A stretch of 34,337 nt of DNA. It comes from an uncultured bacterium (GTDB lineage: Bacteria; Patescibacteriota; Minisyncoccia; Phycocordibacterales; Phycocordibacteraceae). The notes below the pieces were generated by a model. It saw only the letters and a program-made list of their open reading frames with translations, did no database searches and was not told where the DNA came from. Of this stretch, positions 7,842-14,734 are shown in pieces (position 1 is the stretch's first letter; each line of letters begins with the position of its first letter). The position numbers and the translations under genes are program-made. Location: positions 1-34,337 of the forward strand of contig CALLKD010000125.1 of NCBI GenBank assembly GCA_938008595.1. Direction: 5' to 3'.

Positions 7842-7847
7842 AGTATA
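7842..7847 (-). promoter_or_regulatory. -10 box of the CorA-type gene
   Basis: TATACT on the minus strand with 6 nt to the ATG. It lies in a ~90-bp divergent intergenic region shared with the S41 protease gene. Confidence 0.55.
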
Positions 7848-7926
7848 CAAGGCTTCAGAGTAAATTGTGCCAGCACGAGCAAATATATTGGGTATAGTAC
7901 GGACCGTATAGCAGCATGCTAAACTC

Positions 7927-9231
7927 ATGTGTATGAATATTGATGAAATGGAAAAAGAGTTTGATGGGGACGAGGAAGGAGGTAGGCGGTTTTCTGTAGG
8001 AAAGGGTGTACGCACCGCAGTACTCTTTGCTCTTGTGCTTGCCCTTGGATTTATTGGAGGGGTACAGGTAGGAGCACATGGACGCACCAGTACTGCCGCA
8101 AGTGTTATCTCATCACTCCCTATTGTTGGTGATGGACTAAGTGCAAAGACTGATCCTGCACTCGACTTCACTGATTTCTGGAAGGTATACAACCTTCTTA
8201 ATGAACGCTTTGTGCAAACACACGCATCAACAACACCGGTAACAGCACAGAGTGAAGTGTATGGTGCAATTGCAGGACTCACCGCGTCATATGGGGACCC
8301 CTATACCGTATTTTTCCCTCCCACTGAGGCAAAGATGTTTAATGAACAGATTGCAGGAAACTTCCAGGGTGTAGGTATGGAGATTGGCATTAAGGAAGGG
8401 CAGCTAACGGTAGTTGCACCTCTTAAGAACACTCCATCTGAGCGGGCAGGCATCTTAACAGGTGACGTCATCTTAAGTATTGATGGAAAAGCAACCGACG
8501 GTCTTTCTACCGATGCTGCGGTTAAGCTCATCCGCGGTCCCAAAGGTACCGTTGTTACGTTTAGCATGTACCGCAACGCCAAGGTGATTGAGATCAAGGT
8601 TACGAGAGATGTCATACAGGTCCCAACAATTGATGCGGCATATGACACAAAGACAGGAGTGTACACCATCTCACTCTATGAGTTCACTGCTAACTCAGCA
8701 TCACTCTTTAATGGTGCATTTAAGGACTTCAAAAGCTCAGGCGCGACTAAACTGATTGTTGACTTGCGCGGTAACCCTGGAGGATACCTAAGCTCTGCAG
8801 TAGAGATTGCAAGCCACTTCTTGCCAAAGGGAACGGCGATAGTAACAGAGGACTATAAGGGAAAGCAGGAGAACGTCGTGCATCAAAGCTATGGTACGAA
8901 TGATTTCCCCGCAAACGCCACAATGGTCATTCTTATGAATCAAGGTTCTGCGTCTGCTTCTGAAATTCTTGCCGGAGCGCTTCAGGATAATAAGGTGGCA
9001 ACACTTATTGGAACGCGCTCGTTTGGTAAGGGTTCTGTGCAAGAGGTAATCGACATCGGTAAGGCTGCATTAAAAGTAACGGTCGCTCGTTGGCTTACGC
9101 CATCAGGTCGCTCTATTTCAGATGGAGGACTCACTCCTGATATTAAAGTTGAGCGCACACAAGAGGACGTTGCTGCAGGAAAGGATCCACAGAAGGATAG
9201 GGCAATACAGTTCCTTGTAACAGGGAAGTAG
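7927..9231 (+). CDS. S41-family C-terminal processing protease (CtpA-like), membrane anchored
   Basis: A 434-aa carboxyl-terminal processing peptidase. A short acidic cytoplasmic start is followed by one transmembrane helix (about residues 35-55). Next come a helical region, a PDZ domain (about 130-210, GVGMEIGIKEGQL and RAGILTGDVILSIDGK) and the S41 core. The Ser/Lys catalytic pair is visible as the Ser of GSASASEI and the Lys of FGKGSVQ, so the enzyme should be active. It would cut membrane or wall-associated proteins outside the cell. The start is uncertain (ATG at 7927, 7933 or 7948); a weak CATGCT box ends 6 nt before 7927. It is divergent from the CorA-type gene. Confidence 0.93.
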   Translation: MCMNIDEMEKEFDGDEEGGRRFSVGKGVRTAVLFALVLALGFIGGVQVGAHGRTSTAASVISSLPIVGDGLSAKTDPALDFTDFWKVYNLLNERFVQTHASTTPVTAQSEVYGAIAGLTASYGDPYTVFFPPTEAKMFNEQIAGNFQGVGMEIGIKEGQLTVVAPLKNTPSERAGILTGDVILSIDGKATDGLSTDAAVKLIRGPKGTVVTFSMYRNAKVIEIKVTRDVIQVPTIDAAYDTKTGVYTISLYEFTANSASLFNGAFKDFKSSGATKLIVDLRGNPGGYLSSAVEIASHFLPKGTAIVTEDYKGKQENVVHQSYGTNDFPANATMVILMNQGSASASEILAGALQDNKVATLIGTRSFGKGSVQEVIDIGKAALKVTVARWLTPSGRSISDGGLTPDIKVERTQEDVAAGKDPQKDRAIQFLVTGK

Positions 9232-9240
9232 TGGATATGA

Positions 9241-9272
9241 AAATGGGCGCCCTTGAGTAAGGGCGCCCATTT
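9241..9272. terminator. Bidirectional terminator between the S41 protease and the 147-aa cassette
   Basis: A perfect 14-bp stem (AAATGGGCGCCCTT with its complement) closes a GAGT loop. It lies between convergent genes, with short T runs on both strands, so it can serve both. Confidence 0.85.
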
Positions 9273-9291
9273 GGGTTTCGGTCGTGAAGCG

Positions 9292-9735
9292 CTATTGCGG
9301 CACGATTGCAGCCGGGGTCGCGAGTGCTTCCACAACGCAACTGACCGCTTCTTCCCGTTGGCTGCCGGGGAGTCCCGTGCAGACCTCGCCGAGCATCACC
9401 GGCTCCGGCGCGACGTTCTGCTGACTCGCGTCGAAGGGGAACACCTTGCCGAGCACGATCCGGTACTTGTTTCCGACCGGACCTGAGTCGTTTCCGTACT
9501 CACCGGCCAACTTGGTTGTTACCGTGAGCTCGCAATTTGCGAGTGAGCCACCGCATGCGCCGCGCACGAAGGCGCTGGTTGCGATAGCCACGGCTCTCTC
9601 ACGCGTAGCTTGTGCAAGCTCGCTAGCCTCTGTGGCGTCTTGGCTTTTCGCCACGACTGCCCCACCGACCGCACCCAGAATGGCGAGGACAGCAGGTACT
9701 GCGATTTTGGCAACATAATTGGTAATGCTTCCCAC
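9292..9735 (-). CDS. Unknown exported or anchored protein with four cysteines
   Basis: Not recognised. The 147-aa product has an N-terminal hydrophobic helix (VAKIAVPAVLAILGAVGGAV), then an amphipathic Ala-rich helix, then a beta-like region. Its four Cys form two pairs (CGGSLANC, and one each in EVCTG and VSCVV), consistent with two disulfides outside the cell. It is clearly GC-richer than rplI and the protease. Two starts are possible. GTG at 9735 has GGGAG exactly 7 nt upstream, like the other cassette genes, and I chose this one. ATG at 9774 (13 codons longer) lies 5 nt from the TATACT box and could be read leaderless. It is a single-gene unit with its own promoter and terminator. Confidence 0.65.
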   Translation of the reverse strand: MGSITNYVAKIAVPAVLAILGAVGGAVVAKSQDATEASELAQATRERAVAIATSAFVRGACGGSLANCELTVTTKLAGEYGNDSGPVGNKYRIVLGKVFPFDASQQNVAPEPVMLGEVCTGLPGSQREEAVSCVVEALATPAAIVPQ

Positions 9736-9779
9736 AGACTTTCTCCCAAATATAAAGAGCAAAAGCACTCTCATAAATG

Positions 9780-9809
9780 AGTATATACTATAAAACACTG
9801 ATTTGTCAA
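9780..9809 (-). promoter_or_regulatory. Near-consensus promoter of the 147-aa gene
   Basis: On the minus strand, perfect TTGACA (9809-9804), an 18-bp spacer and TATACT (9785-9780). It is one of the two strongest promoters by eye in the window. Predicted transcription from about 9774 gives a ~39-nt leader to the GTG start. Confidence 0.75.
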
Positions 9810-9820
9810 CCATACACAGG

Positions 9821-9849
9821 TTGCGAAAAGGGGCCGTAAAAGCTATGCT
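9821..9849 (+). promoter_or_regulatory. Promoter of rplI
   Basis: TTGCGA (9821-9826), a 17-bp spacer and TATGCT (9844-9849) lie 8 nt before the rplI ATG, back to back with the promoter of the 147-aa gene. Confidence 0.6.
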
Positions 9850-9857
9850 ATTCCTAT

Positions 9858-10283
9858 ATGAAAATCGTACTACTCAAAGATGTAAAGAATATGGGGAAGG
9901 CAGGGACTGCACATGACGTTTCTGACGGTCATGCGCTAAACATGCTAATACCACGGGGAATGGCAGTACTTGCAACAGGGACTACGCTTGCACGTGCTGA
10001 AGGTATTGCCAAGAAGGATAGTGACCGTAAGGAGCTTGAGGCTAAGCTAATCTCAGAGCGACTTTCTGCTCTCGCAGAGGAGAAGATTGTCATCATCAAG
10101 AAGGCAAATGAAAAGGGACACCTATACGAAACTGTTGGTACAAGTGAAATTGCACTAGTAACAAAGCTTCCTGAAGAAGCAATCAAGCTTGAAAAGCCAA
10201 TCAAGGAGCTAGGAACATTCGATGTTGCTGTTTCATTTGGTTCAGACTTTGGAAAGATCTCAGTCACAGTTGAGGCTGAGTAA
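9858..10283 (+). CDS. rplI: 50S ribosomal protein L9 (bL9)
   Basis: A 141-aa bL9. The N-terminal rRNA-binding domain begins MKIVLLKDVKNMGKAGTAHD and has the NMLIPRGMAV segment. A long connecting helix (ARAEGIAKKDSDRKELEAKL) leads to the C-terminal domain. The length is close to the usual ~148 aa. The protein sits at the base of the L1 stalk and influences frame maintenance and ribosome spacing. bL9 has been reported missing from a number of CPR lineages, so its presence helps to place the organism. It is monocistronic, with its own promoter and terminator. Confidence 0.95.
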   Translation: MKIVLLKDVKNMGKAGTAHDVSDGHALNMLIPRGMAVLATGTTLARAEGIAKKDSDRKELEAKLISERLSALAEEKIVIIKKANEKGHLYETVGTSEIALVTKLPEEAIKLEKPIKELGTFDVAVSFGSDFGKISVTVEAE

Positions 10284-10297
10284 TACTCGGAAGTCAG

Positions 10298-10330
10298 AAA
10301 GGGCCGCCACACTGTGTGGACGGCCCTTTT
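10298..10330. terminator. Terminator of rplI, also usable by the 48-aa gene
   Basis: AAAGGGCCG and CCACA pair with TGTGG and CGGCCCTTT, with one bulge on the 3' side, followed by T. The arrangement is nearly symmetric, so it can stop transcripts arriving from both sides. Confidence 0.8.
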
Positions 10331-10347
10331 GCTTTTGGGCGGCAGAT

Positions 10348-10494
10348 TTACTTGCCGCTATTTGCCTTTTTGTTTTCGACGATGCGTCTGGCGACAATGT
10401 CGGTCCTTCCGCACGCCACCTTGCCCTGCCTACGCATAACGGGCGGGGGTGGGGCCTTCTTTTGGAAAAGGCGGCACAACTTCCTGAATCTCAT
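10348..10494 (-). CDS. Unknown 48-aa highly basic protein
   Basis: A short gene with no recognised family. It starts ATG at 10494 with GGGAG and 7-nt spacing, and ends TAA. The product begins MRFRKLCRLFQKKAPPPPVM, is rich in Arg and Lys, carries PPPP in the middle and two Cys, and ends RRIVENKKANSGK. The coding strand is GC-rich compared with rplI and rpmA. It lies alone between the rplI and rpmA terminators and is read in the rpmA direction. I saw no good promoter; TATTGT about 40 nt upstream is a candidate. The Shine-Dalgarno and the isolated setting argue for a real gene, but proof is lacking at this length. Confidence 0.5.
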   Translation of the reverse strand: MRFRKLCRLFQKKAPPPPVMRRQGKVACGRTDIVARRIVENKKANSGK

Positions 10495-10540
10495 TTACTT
10501 TCTCCCATATTTGCACCAGACTGCACAATACCACACTTTA

Positions 10541-10582
10541 AAAGAAAAACCACTGACCCAAGAAAGTCAGTGGTTTTTCTTT
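10541..10582 (-). terminator. Terminator of rpmA
   Basis: A perfect 17-bp stem (10541-10557 with 10566-10582) has an 8-nt loop, and its outer part is A-rich on one side and T-rich on the other. It lies 19 nt after the rpmA stop and is symmetric enough to act both ways. Confidence 0.85.
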
Positions 10583-10601
10583 AGAACTATTTTAGAAAAA
10601 C

Positions 10602-10883
10602 TTACGCAGATGCGAGAACATCAACAACCTTCTTGCGTACCACACGGCCGTCAAAGTTTGTCTTGCGGCGGTCACGGAAGTTAACGAGGCCTGAAACCAT
10701 GGCGTAAAGAGTGTGATCCTTACCAACACGTACGTTCTTTCCAGCCTCAATCTTCGTACCACGCTGACGTACGATAATCATACCAGGACGAGCTTCCTGA
10801 CCAGCAGTAAGTTTAACTCCTAGATATTGTGGTCCTGAGTCGCGACCGTTTTTTGTTGATCCCCCTGCTTTTGTATGTGCCAT
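10602..10883 (-). CDS. rpmA: 50S ribosomal protein L27 (bL27)
   Basis: A 93-aa bL27. The true start is the [16 protein letters not shown] motif at 10883; the open frame upstream of it is unrelated. The hallmark [20 protein letters not shown] and [13 protein letters not shown] segments are present. Its N-terminus reaches the peptidyl-transferase centre. There is no cleavable N-terminal extension of the Firmicutes type. It is separated from rplU, its usual neighbour, by about 8 kb. The start region is shared with the divergent gene at 10906, and only 22 bp separate the two starts. Confidence 0.97.
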   Translation of the reverse strand: MAHTKAGGSTKNGRDSGPQYLGVKLTAGQEARPGMIIVRQRGTKIEAGKNVRVGKDHTLYAMVSGLVNFRDRRKTNFDGRVVRKKVVDVLASA

Positions 10884-10905
10884 AAATGCTATTCTTTGAT
10901 TACTT

Positions 10906-11379
10906 ATGACTATAGCAGGGGATACACATGTCGGCAAGTCCCAGGAGGGTAGGGAGCTATATGAAATAGGCCCTGAAAATAAGGGTCTCTTTAGCCGCAT
11001 TTCAAAGGACTGGCTCCTTTTGGGCATTCTTTTACTCACCGCTACCGCTTTCTTTGGCCTTGGCCTACTAGCCCACAGAGAGCTTACACCCCCTCAGGCA
11101 GGGGAGGGGCTCTGGATTCAGAACCTTAGTCCAGAGATGAGGGGAGCTTCCACCAGTGCTCCGGTAACGCAAAAGAAGGCACCGGCCTTGGGAGCTGCAG
11201 TTGTAGAGGCTGTAGCACATACCGGGGAAGTGGTGGCTGCAAAGACGGGCAAAAGTTACTACTCGCCATCATGTGGTGGGGCAAAACGTATTAAGGAAGA
11301 GAATAAGGTTTGGTTTGCCTCAAGTGCCCTTGCTGAGGCAGCAGGCTATACCGCTTCAAAGTCCTGCAAGGGTCTGTAG
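10906..11379 (+). CDS. Single-pass membrane protein with Cys-containing C-terminal domain
   Basis: A 157-aa protein with a short charged cytoplasmic start, one membrane helix (about residues 36-57, [20 protein letters not shown]), an Ala/Pro/Thr-rich linker and a compact C-terminal domain. That domain reads [20 protein letters not shown] and later [11 protein letters not shown], with two Cys. The layout (Y-x-P-x-C, then AKRI, then a GY...C end) resembles the Ada-type metal-binding tail found at the end of some extracellular CPR proteins, but with only two of the four Cys. Its function is unknown. An extended -10 (TGCTATTCT) ends 11 nt before the ATG. It is followed 23 nt later by the exonuclease gene, which has its own -10 box. 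Confidence 0.7.
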   Translation: MTIAGDTHVGKSQEGRELYEIGPENKGLFSRISKDWLLLGILLLTATAFFGLGLLAHRELTPPQAGEGLWIQNLSPEMRGASTSAPVTQKKAPALGAAVVEAVAHTGEVVAAKTGKSYYSPSCGGAKRIKEENKVWFASSALAEAAGYTASKSCKGL

Positions 11380-11387
11380 GGGACTGC

Positions 11388-11393
11388 TATACT
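11388..11393 (+). promoter_or_regulatory. Extended -10 box of the exonuclease gene
   Basis: TGC-TATACT ends 9 nt before the ATG at 11403, giving a predicted leader of only a few nucleotides. Confidence 0.55.
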
Positions 11394-11402
11394 ACTAGCA
11401 CC

Positions 11403-12002
11403 ATGATCGCACTCGATGTTGAAACTTCCGGTCTCACTCCGTCAACATGTTCAATACTTTCTATCGGTGCTGTTGATACCGATGAGCCAACCAATCAGTT
11501 CTATGACGAGTGTGCCGTATGGGAGGGTGCTGAGATATCTGATGAAGCAATAGCAATTAACGGATTCTCTCGAGAAGAAATAGCCGCTACCAGTGGAAGA
11601 AAGTCTGAGGCAGAGCTCATTGCTGCATTTGTTAGCTGGGCTACCAACAGGCCACACAATAGGACGCTTGTAGCACAGACACCATCTTTTGATAGGGACT
11701 TTGTACGTGCTGCCTGTAATCGTGCGGGCATTGAATATCCCTTTGCTGCCCGCACTATTGATACCCATACCATGGGCTGGCTCCACATGGTGCATTCAGG
11801 AGCTGTACCTCCTGAAAAGAATGCCCACTCAGCACTCAATTTAGATGGAGTGCTAGAGTACTGTGGAATACCGAGTGAGCCAAAACCGCATAACGCACTC
11901 ACCGGTGCACAGTGTCATGCCGAAGTGTTTTCGCGCATAGCGTATACTAAAAAATTATTACCCGAGTTCTTTGAATACGAAATACCATGGCAAACGATGT
12001 AG
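11403..12002 (+). CDS. DnaQ-like 3'-5' exonuclease (DEDDh type, altered last motif)
   Basis: A 199-aa RNase H-fold exonuclease. Motif I is MIALDVETSG (D5, E7), motif II is AQTPSFDRDF (D97), and motif III is PHNALTGAQCHAEVFSR (H163). In the canonical HxAxxD motif the last metal-binding Asp should be residue 168, but here it is Gly; a nearby Glu (E174) might replace it. DnaQ-like enzymes trim 3' ends of DNA or RNA, and the substrate here cannot be told. The end overlaps the start of the LOG-family gene by 16 nt, so the two are probably translationally coupled. Confidence 0.82.
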   Translation: MIALDVETSGLTPSTCSILSIGAVDTDEPTNQFYDECAVWEGAEISDEAIAINGFSREEIAATSGRKSEAELIAAFVSWATNRPHNRTLVAQTPSFDRDFVRAACNRAGIEYPFAARTIDTHTMGWLHMVHSGAVPPEKNAHSALNLDGVLEYCGIPSEPKPHNALTGAQCHAEVFSRIAYTKKLLPEFFEYEIPWQTM

Positions 12003-12757
12003 CAACAAATGCAGACGCAGGGAGTCCATCTCCAGAGCACCATGAACGAATGGGGCAGGTTCTAACAAAGGCAATTCAGCAAGGGAAGCGAGAAGTGCCA
12101 ACACTTCCAGATCCGCTTGTTGCAAAGCCAGGAGATCTTGAGAGCTGGCGTGTATTCAAAATCATGTCGGAGTTTGTTGAGGGCTTTGAACTCCTTCGTA
12201 AGTACGGACTTGCTGCGAGTTTCTTTGGAACTGCACGACAAACCTTCGAGCCCCATTTCTACGAAGACGCCACTGCCTTGGCAGGGAAGCTTGCACAGAA
12301 GGGATTTGCCGTAGTCACAGGAGGAAGTGCCGGTATTATGGAAGCAGCTAGTAAGGGAGCATATGAAGCAGGAGGCGCTTCTGTGGGACTTAACATTCGT
12401 CTTGATAACTCTCAGGGGTACAACCAGTACCTCACTGACTCAATGACCTTTGAACACTTCTTTGTCCGCAAAGTAATGCTCACCTTTGCTTCAGAAGTCT
12501 ACATTTATTTCCCAGGAGGATACGGCACCCTCGATGAATTCTTCGAGATCATCACACTCGTGCAAACCGGCAAGATTAGAAGGATTCCTATTGTTCTCTA
12601 TGGCAAGGAGTACTGGACACCTCTCATTGCATTCTTCGAATCAAAGCTCCTACAAGAGCACGGAGCAATTCAGAAAGAAGATATGGAACTTTACAAGCTC
12701 GTTGACTCAGTTGATGAAGCGTATGAGTACATCATCAAGAATGTAACAACTGGCTAG
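11987..12757 (+). CDS. LOG-family (lysine decarboxylase-like) Rossmann-fold protein
   Basis: A 256-aa TIGR00730-type protein. It has the Rossmann phosphoribohydrolase motif PGGYGTLDEFFE at about residues 177-188 and the upstream GGSAGIMEAASKG nucleotide-binding turn. LOG proteins cleave cytokinin riboside monophosphates or similar nucleotides; in bacteria the substrate is usually not known, and the old name lysine decarboxylase is misleading. The first ~60 residues form a polar helical extension. It overlaps the upstream exonuclease by 16 nt and is followed by a strong terminator, so the pair is a two-gene unit. Confidence 0.9.
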   Translation: MANDVATNADAGSPSPEHHERMGQVLTKAIQQGKREVPTLPDPLVAKPGDLESWRVFKIMSEFVEGFELLRKYGLAASFFGTARQTFEPHFYEDATALAGKLAQKGFAVVTGGSAGIMEAASKGAYEAGGASVGLNIRLDNSQGYNQYLTDSMTFEHFFVRKVMLTFASEVYIYFPGGYGTLDEFFEIITLVQTGKIRRIPIVLYGKEYWTPLIAFFESKLLQEHGAIQKEDMELYKLVDSVDEAYEYIIKNVTTG

Positions 12758-12781
12758 GAGGGAAGTAGGGAAGAGAGGTAC

Positions 12782-12811
12782 AAAAACGACTCCAACAAAG
12801 GAGTCGTTTTT
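12782..12811 (+). terminator. Terminator of the exonuclease-LOG unit
   Basis: A perfect 12-bp stem AAAAACGACTCC/GGAGTCGTTTTT with an AACAAA loop, ending in five T. It lies 24 nt after the LOG stop. Confidence 0.9.
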
Positions 12812-13289
12812 GGTATCCCCCACCGACAAAATCCAGAAATCGGGGAAGGGGTTCAAATGTAGCTACCTATAGACAGAGGGAAATATATTCCCAGGTATAG
12901 AAACATATTTGTGTGTGAGGAGAGAGTAGGGAGGGCGTAGGGAAGAGGAGGGTGAAGTAAGAACTAAATCCTGTAAGAGTATTCAGCAAGAATAGCTACA
13001 TGTCGCACAATATATCTTTTACGACACATATATACAATACTGCATATATTTTGCATCTCTACTACTTCCCACCTTTCACTCTCACCAAGGGCTCTACAAG
13101 GTCCTACAAGGTGGCTCTATATAGGTCCATGTGATATCTGTCGGGTGCTATTCCCTCTAGGTATTCTAAGTATTGTAACTACGTACTTTTACTACCGAAC
13201 CAATAGGGCACTTCCCTGCCTTATTTTCTAGAAAAGAGTGTTACTTGGATAGCCGAGATACAAAACGCTGTATATAAAGGGTATTCCAA
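12812..13289. other. 478-bp region without a recognisable gene
   Basis: The longest gene-free stretch in the window. I see no open frame of useful size with a start signal, no tRNA-like fold, and no recognisable RNase P, tmRNA or SRP RNA core. Its composition is uneven. A purine-rich tract on the plus strand (about 12910-12960) is followed about 100 bp later by a pyrimidine-rich tract (about 13050-13085), and the two could pair imperfectly. CTACAAGGT occurs twice in tandem near 13092-13110. GTAGGGAAGAG occurs at about 12765 and again at about 12940. It could hold an unrecognised small RNA or be decayed sequence. Confidence 0.4.
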
Positions 13290-14186
13290 TTAGTACAGTG
13301 AGTGGAGAACTTTCTTCAATCGCTCATATATGCGTACCATCCATGACGTATTGCTCTCATAGAAGCCCTCAGGGGCGTATGAGGCAGCACGAACATCCTT
13401 TGTGGCGGGAAGATCAACGGGTTTGTTTTCTGAAGTAGCCAGTAGAGGAGCTATCGCAACCCCTGACGTTGTGGCAACGGTTGAGGTTGCAGCACTCACT
13501 GCAATCTTTCCGGTGACCGGTATAAGATCTTGAAATGTTTTCTCACGGGGACTTGTGCTCGCTAGGACGAGAGGTTTTTCCGGTAGGGTGAGAGTTTTAA
13601 TTTCAAGAGTTGGCACTACGACCACTTCTTTCTTTGACACTGGTATCGGCGGCATCACTATGGGTGCTGGTGTACCAAACTCCTCCACAACGTATATGGT
13701 TTTAAGTCCCTTGTACTCCCCTTCAGCGGTTCCAACACCAACCTCAGTGAATTGTGGACGAAGAATATTCTCACGGTGATCGGTTGAAAGCATCCATGCA
13801 CTAAGGACCTGCTCTGAGGTGGTGCGATCAATAACAAGGTTCTCACCGGCATTGATGTACACATACCCAACAAGATCAAGCCAGTAGAGTGGTGACTTTC
13901 CATCAGGAGACACGTGCGCATAATAGCTTCGTGCTGCCATGTCATCTGCCTTACGCTGTGCTGCCTCGGTGAGGAGCGGGCTTGTTCTAAGCGCAGGCAC
14001 TCCTGCCGCCTTGCGGTTCTCATTTGTTAGATCCACCACCTCAGCGCTACTCACATTTGCTGCAAGAGAATTCACTTTTTCAGCATGGGTACGTATGTAG
14101 AGCGCTGCAAAAAATACACAGGCAATGAGTAGTGCCAGAGCAAGGCTATTGAGGAAGACGCGTCGGATTGGACCAACAAGTTTCAT
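13290..14186 (-). CDS. CAP-domain (SCP/PR-1-like) membrane-anchored extracellular protein
   Basis: A 298-aa protein with an N-terminal membrane helix (about residues 12-32), then a bacterial CAP domain (about 48-170). The domain shows the family pattern LTNENRKAAGVPALR, SYYAHVSPDGKSP, GENLVID and LSAWMLSTDHRENIL. The conserved His and Glu of the CAP cavity are present (YAHV, GENL, DHRENIL). A Pro/Val/Thr-rich, low-complexity tail of ~120 residues follows and ends in a basic helix. CAP proteins in bacteria have mostly unknown substrates. The start is supported by a TTGCCA-16-TATTAT promoter whose -10 ends 7 nt before the ATG. Confidence 0.88.
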   Translation of the reverse strand: MKLVGPIRRVFLNSLALALLIACVFFAALYIRTHAEKVNSLAANVSSAEVVDLTNENRKAAGVPALRTSPLLTEAAQRKADDMAARSYYAHVSPDGKSPLYWLDLVGYVYINAGENLVIDRTTSEQVLSAWMLSTDHRENILRPQFTEVGVGTAEGEYKGLKTIYVVEEFGTPAPIVMPPIPVSKKEVVVVPTLEIKTLTLPEKPLVLASTSPREKTFQDLIPVTGKIAVSAATSTVATTSGVAIAPLLATSENKPVDLPATKDVRAASYAPEGFYESNTSWMVRIYERLKKVLHSLY

Positions 14187-14193
14187 GCACAGT

Positions 14194-14221
14194 ATAATAC
14201 TACAAATTCGAGAATTGGCAA
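14194..14221 (-). promoter_or_regulatory. Promoter of the CAP-domain gene
   Basis: On the minus strand TTGCCA (14221-14216), a 16-bp spacer and TATTAT (14199-14194), with 7 nt to the ATG. Seventeen bases around the -10 (14192-14208) are identical to 555-571, the promoter of the 123-aa gene. Confidence 0.65.
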
Positions 14222-14228
14222 TACCAGA

Positions 14229-14465
14229 CTAGAGGTGCCTGGTGAAGTGCTGCTTTATCGTGGCATCGAGTGCTCTACTAAAATCAATTGCATGCTTTGG
14301 AGAAAGCACCATTTCAGAAATGAGATGACCAACACTTGCGTCTGGACGTACGTATGCAAACTGAATTACAACTGAGTCATCAGAAACCGTTACCTGTGTA
14401 GCGTTTGAAAAAGAAGGGTTCGTATGTTCAGGAACCACGATAGTAATTGGTGGCTTTTCGTTCAT
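14229..14465 (-). CDS. DUF3467-family protein
   Basis: A 78-aa protein starting MNEKPPITIVVPEHTNPSFS. It shows the DUF3467 layout: a YSN-like opening (here FSNATQVTVSDDSVVIQFAY), a short linker, and an MSPxHA-type helix (MVLSPKHAIDFSRALDATI). The family is widespread in bacteria and archaea and has no settled function. The frame extends upstream, but the start at 14465 gives the family length, so it is preferred. It lies 5 nt downstream of the small membrane-protein gene and probably shares its transcript. Confidence 0.72.
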   Translation of the reverse strand: MNEKPPITIVVPEHTNPSFSNATQVTVSDDSVVIQFAYVRPDASVGHLISEMVLSPKHAIDFSRALDATIKQHFTRHL

Positions 14466-14470
14466 ATAAC

Positions 14471-14665
14471 CTATATGAAGGCACGGAACGAAGTGCCAAG
14501 ACCAGAAACCCACGCAACGATGTAGTCCCAACCTTCAAGTAGGAGGTCAAAAAGAAAATGGAAATTAGCTTGTGTAGTTGGTCCCTCTACAAGCTTCTGT
14601 AGCGAAATACCAAAGAAGGAAAGGGCGAGGAGACCAATTACAATCCAGATGATGAGCTTAAACAT
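14471..14665 (-). CDS. Unknown small single-pass membrane protein
   Basis: The 64-aa product starts MFKLIIWIVIGLLALSFFGI, an N-terminal membrane helix, followed by a ~40-residue amphipathic tail with several Trp and Phe. No family recognised. The ATG at 14665 is chosen because TATACT (14679-14674) ends 8 nt before it. It is the first gene of a pair with the DUF3467 gene and is divergent from the glycosylase gene. Confidence 0.65.
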   Translation of the reverse strand: MFKLIIWIVIGLLALSFFGISLQKLVEGPTTQANFHFLFDLLLEGWDYIVAWVSGLGTSFRAFI

Positions 14666-14719
14666 TATGGTCAAGTATAGCGTAAAATGGTGCTAATTTC
14701 TAGGGGACGTGGAAAAAGA

Positions 14720-14725
14720 TATACT
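14720..14725 (+). promoter_or_regulatory. -10 box of the DNA glycosylase gene
   Basis: TATACT with 9 nt to the ATG at 14735. It settles the start against an in-frame upstream alternative at 14687. Confidence 0.55.
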
Positions 14726-14734
14726 AGGGTAGTC

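Noticed and set aside
7836..8282. N-terminal extension of the CorA-type protein by 149 residues
   Set aside because: It is antisense to the S41 protease gene, has biased Ser/Thr/Pro composition, would run through the divergent promoter region, and the family starts at the ATG at 7835.
10884..11039. 52-residue extension upstream of L27
   Set aside because: It overlaps the divergent membrane-protein gene and does not resemble known L27 leader peptides; MAHTKAGG is the normal start.
12812..13289. Origin of replication or classic structured RNA (RNase P, tmRNA, SRP RNA)
   Set aside because: No DnaA-box cluster, no dnaA or dnaN nearby, and none of the conserved core motifs of these RNAs could be found by eye.
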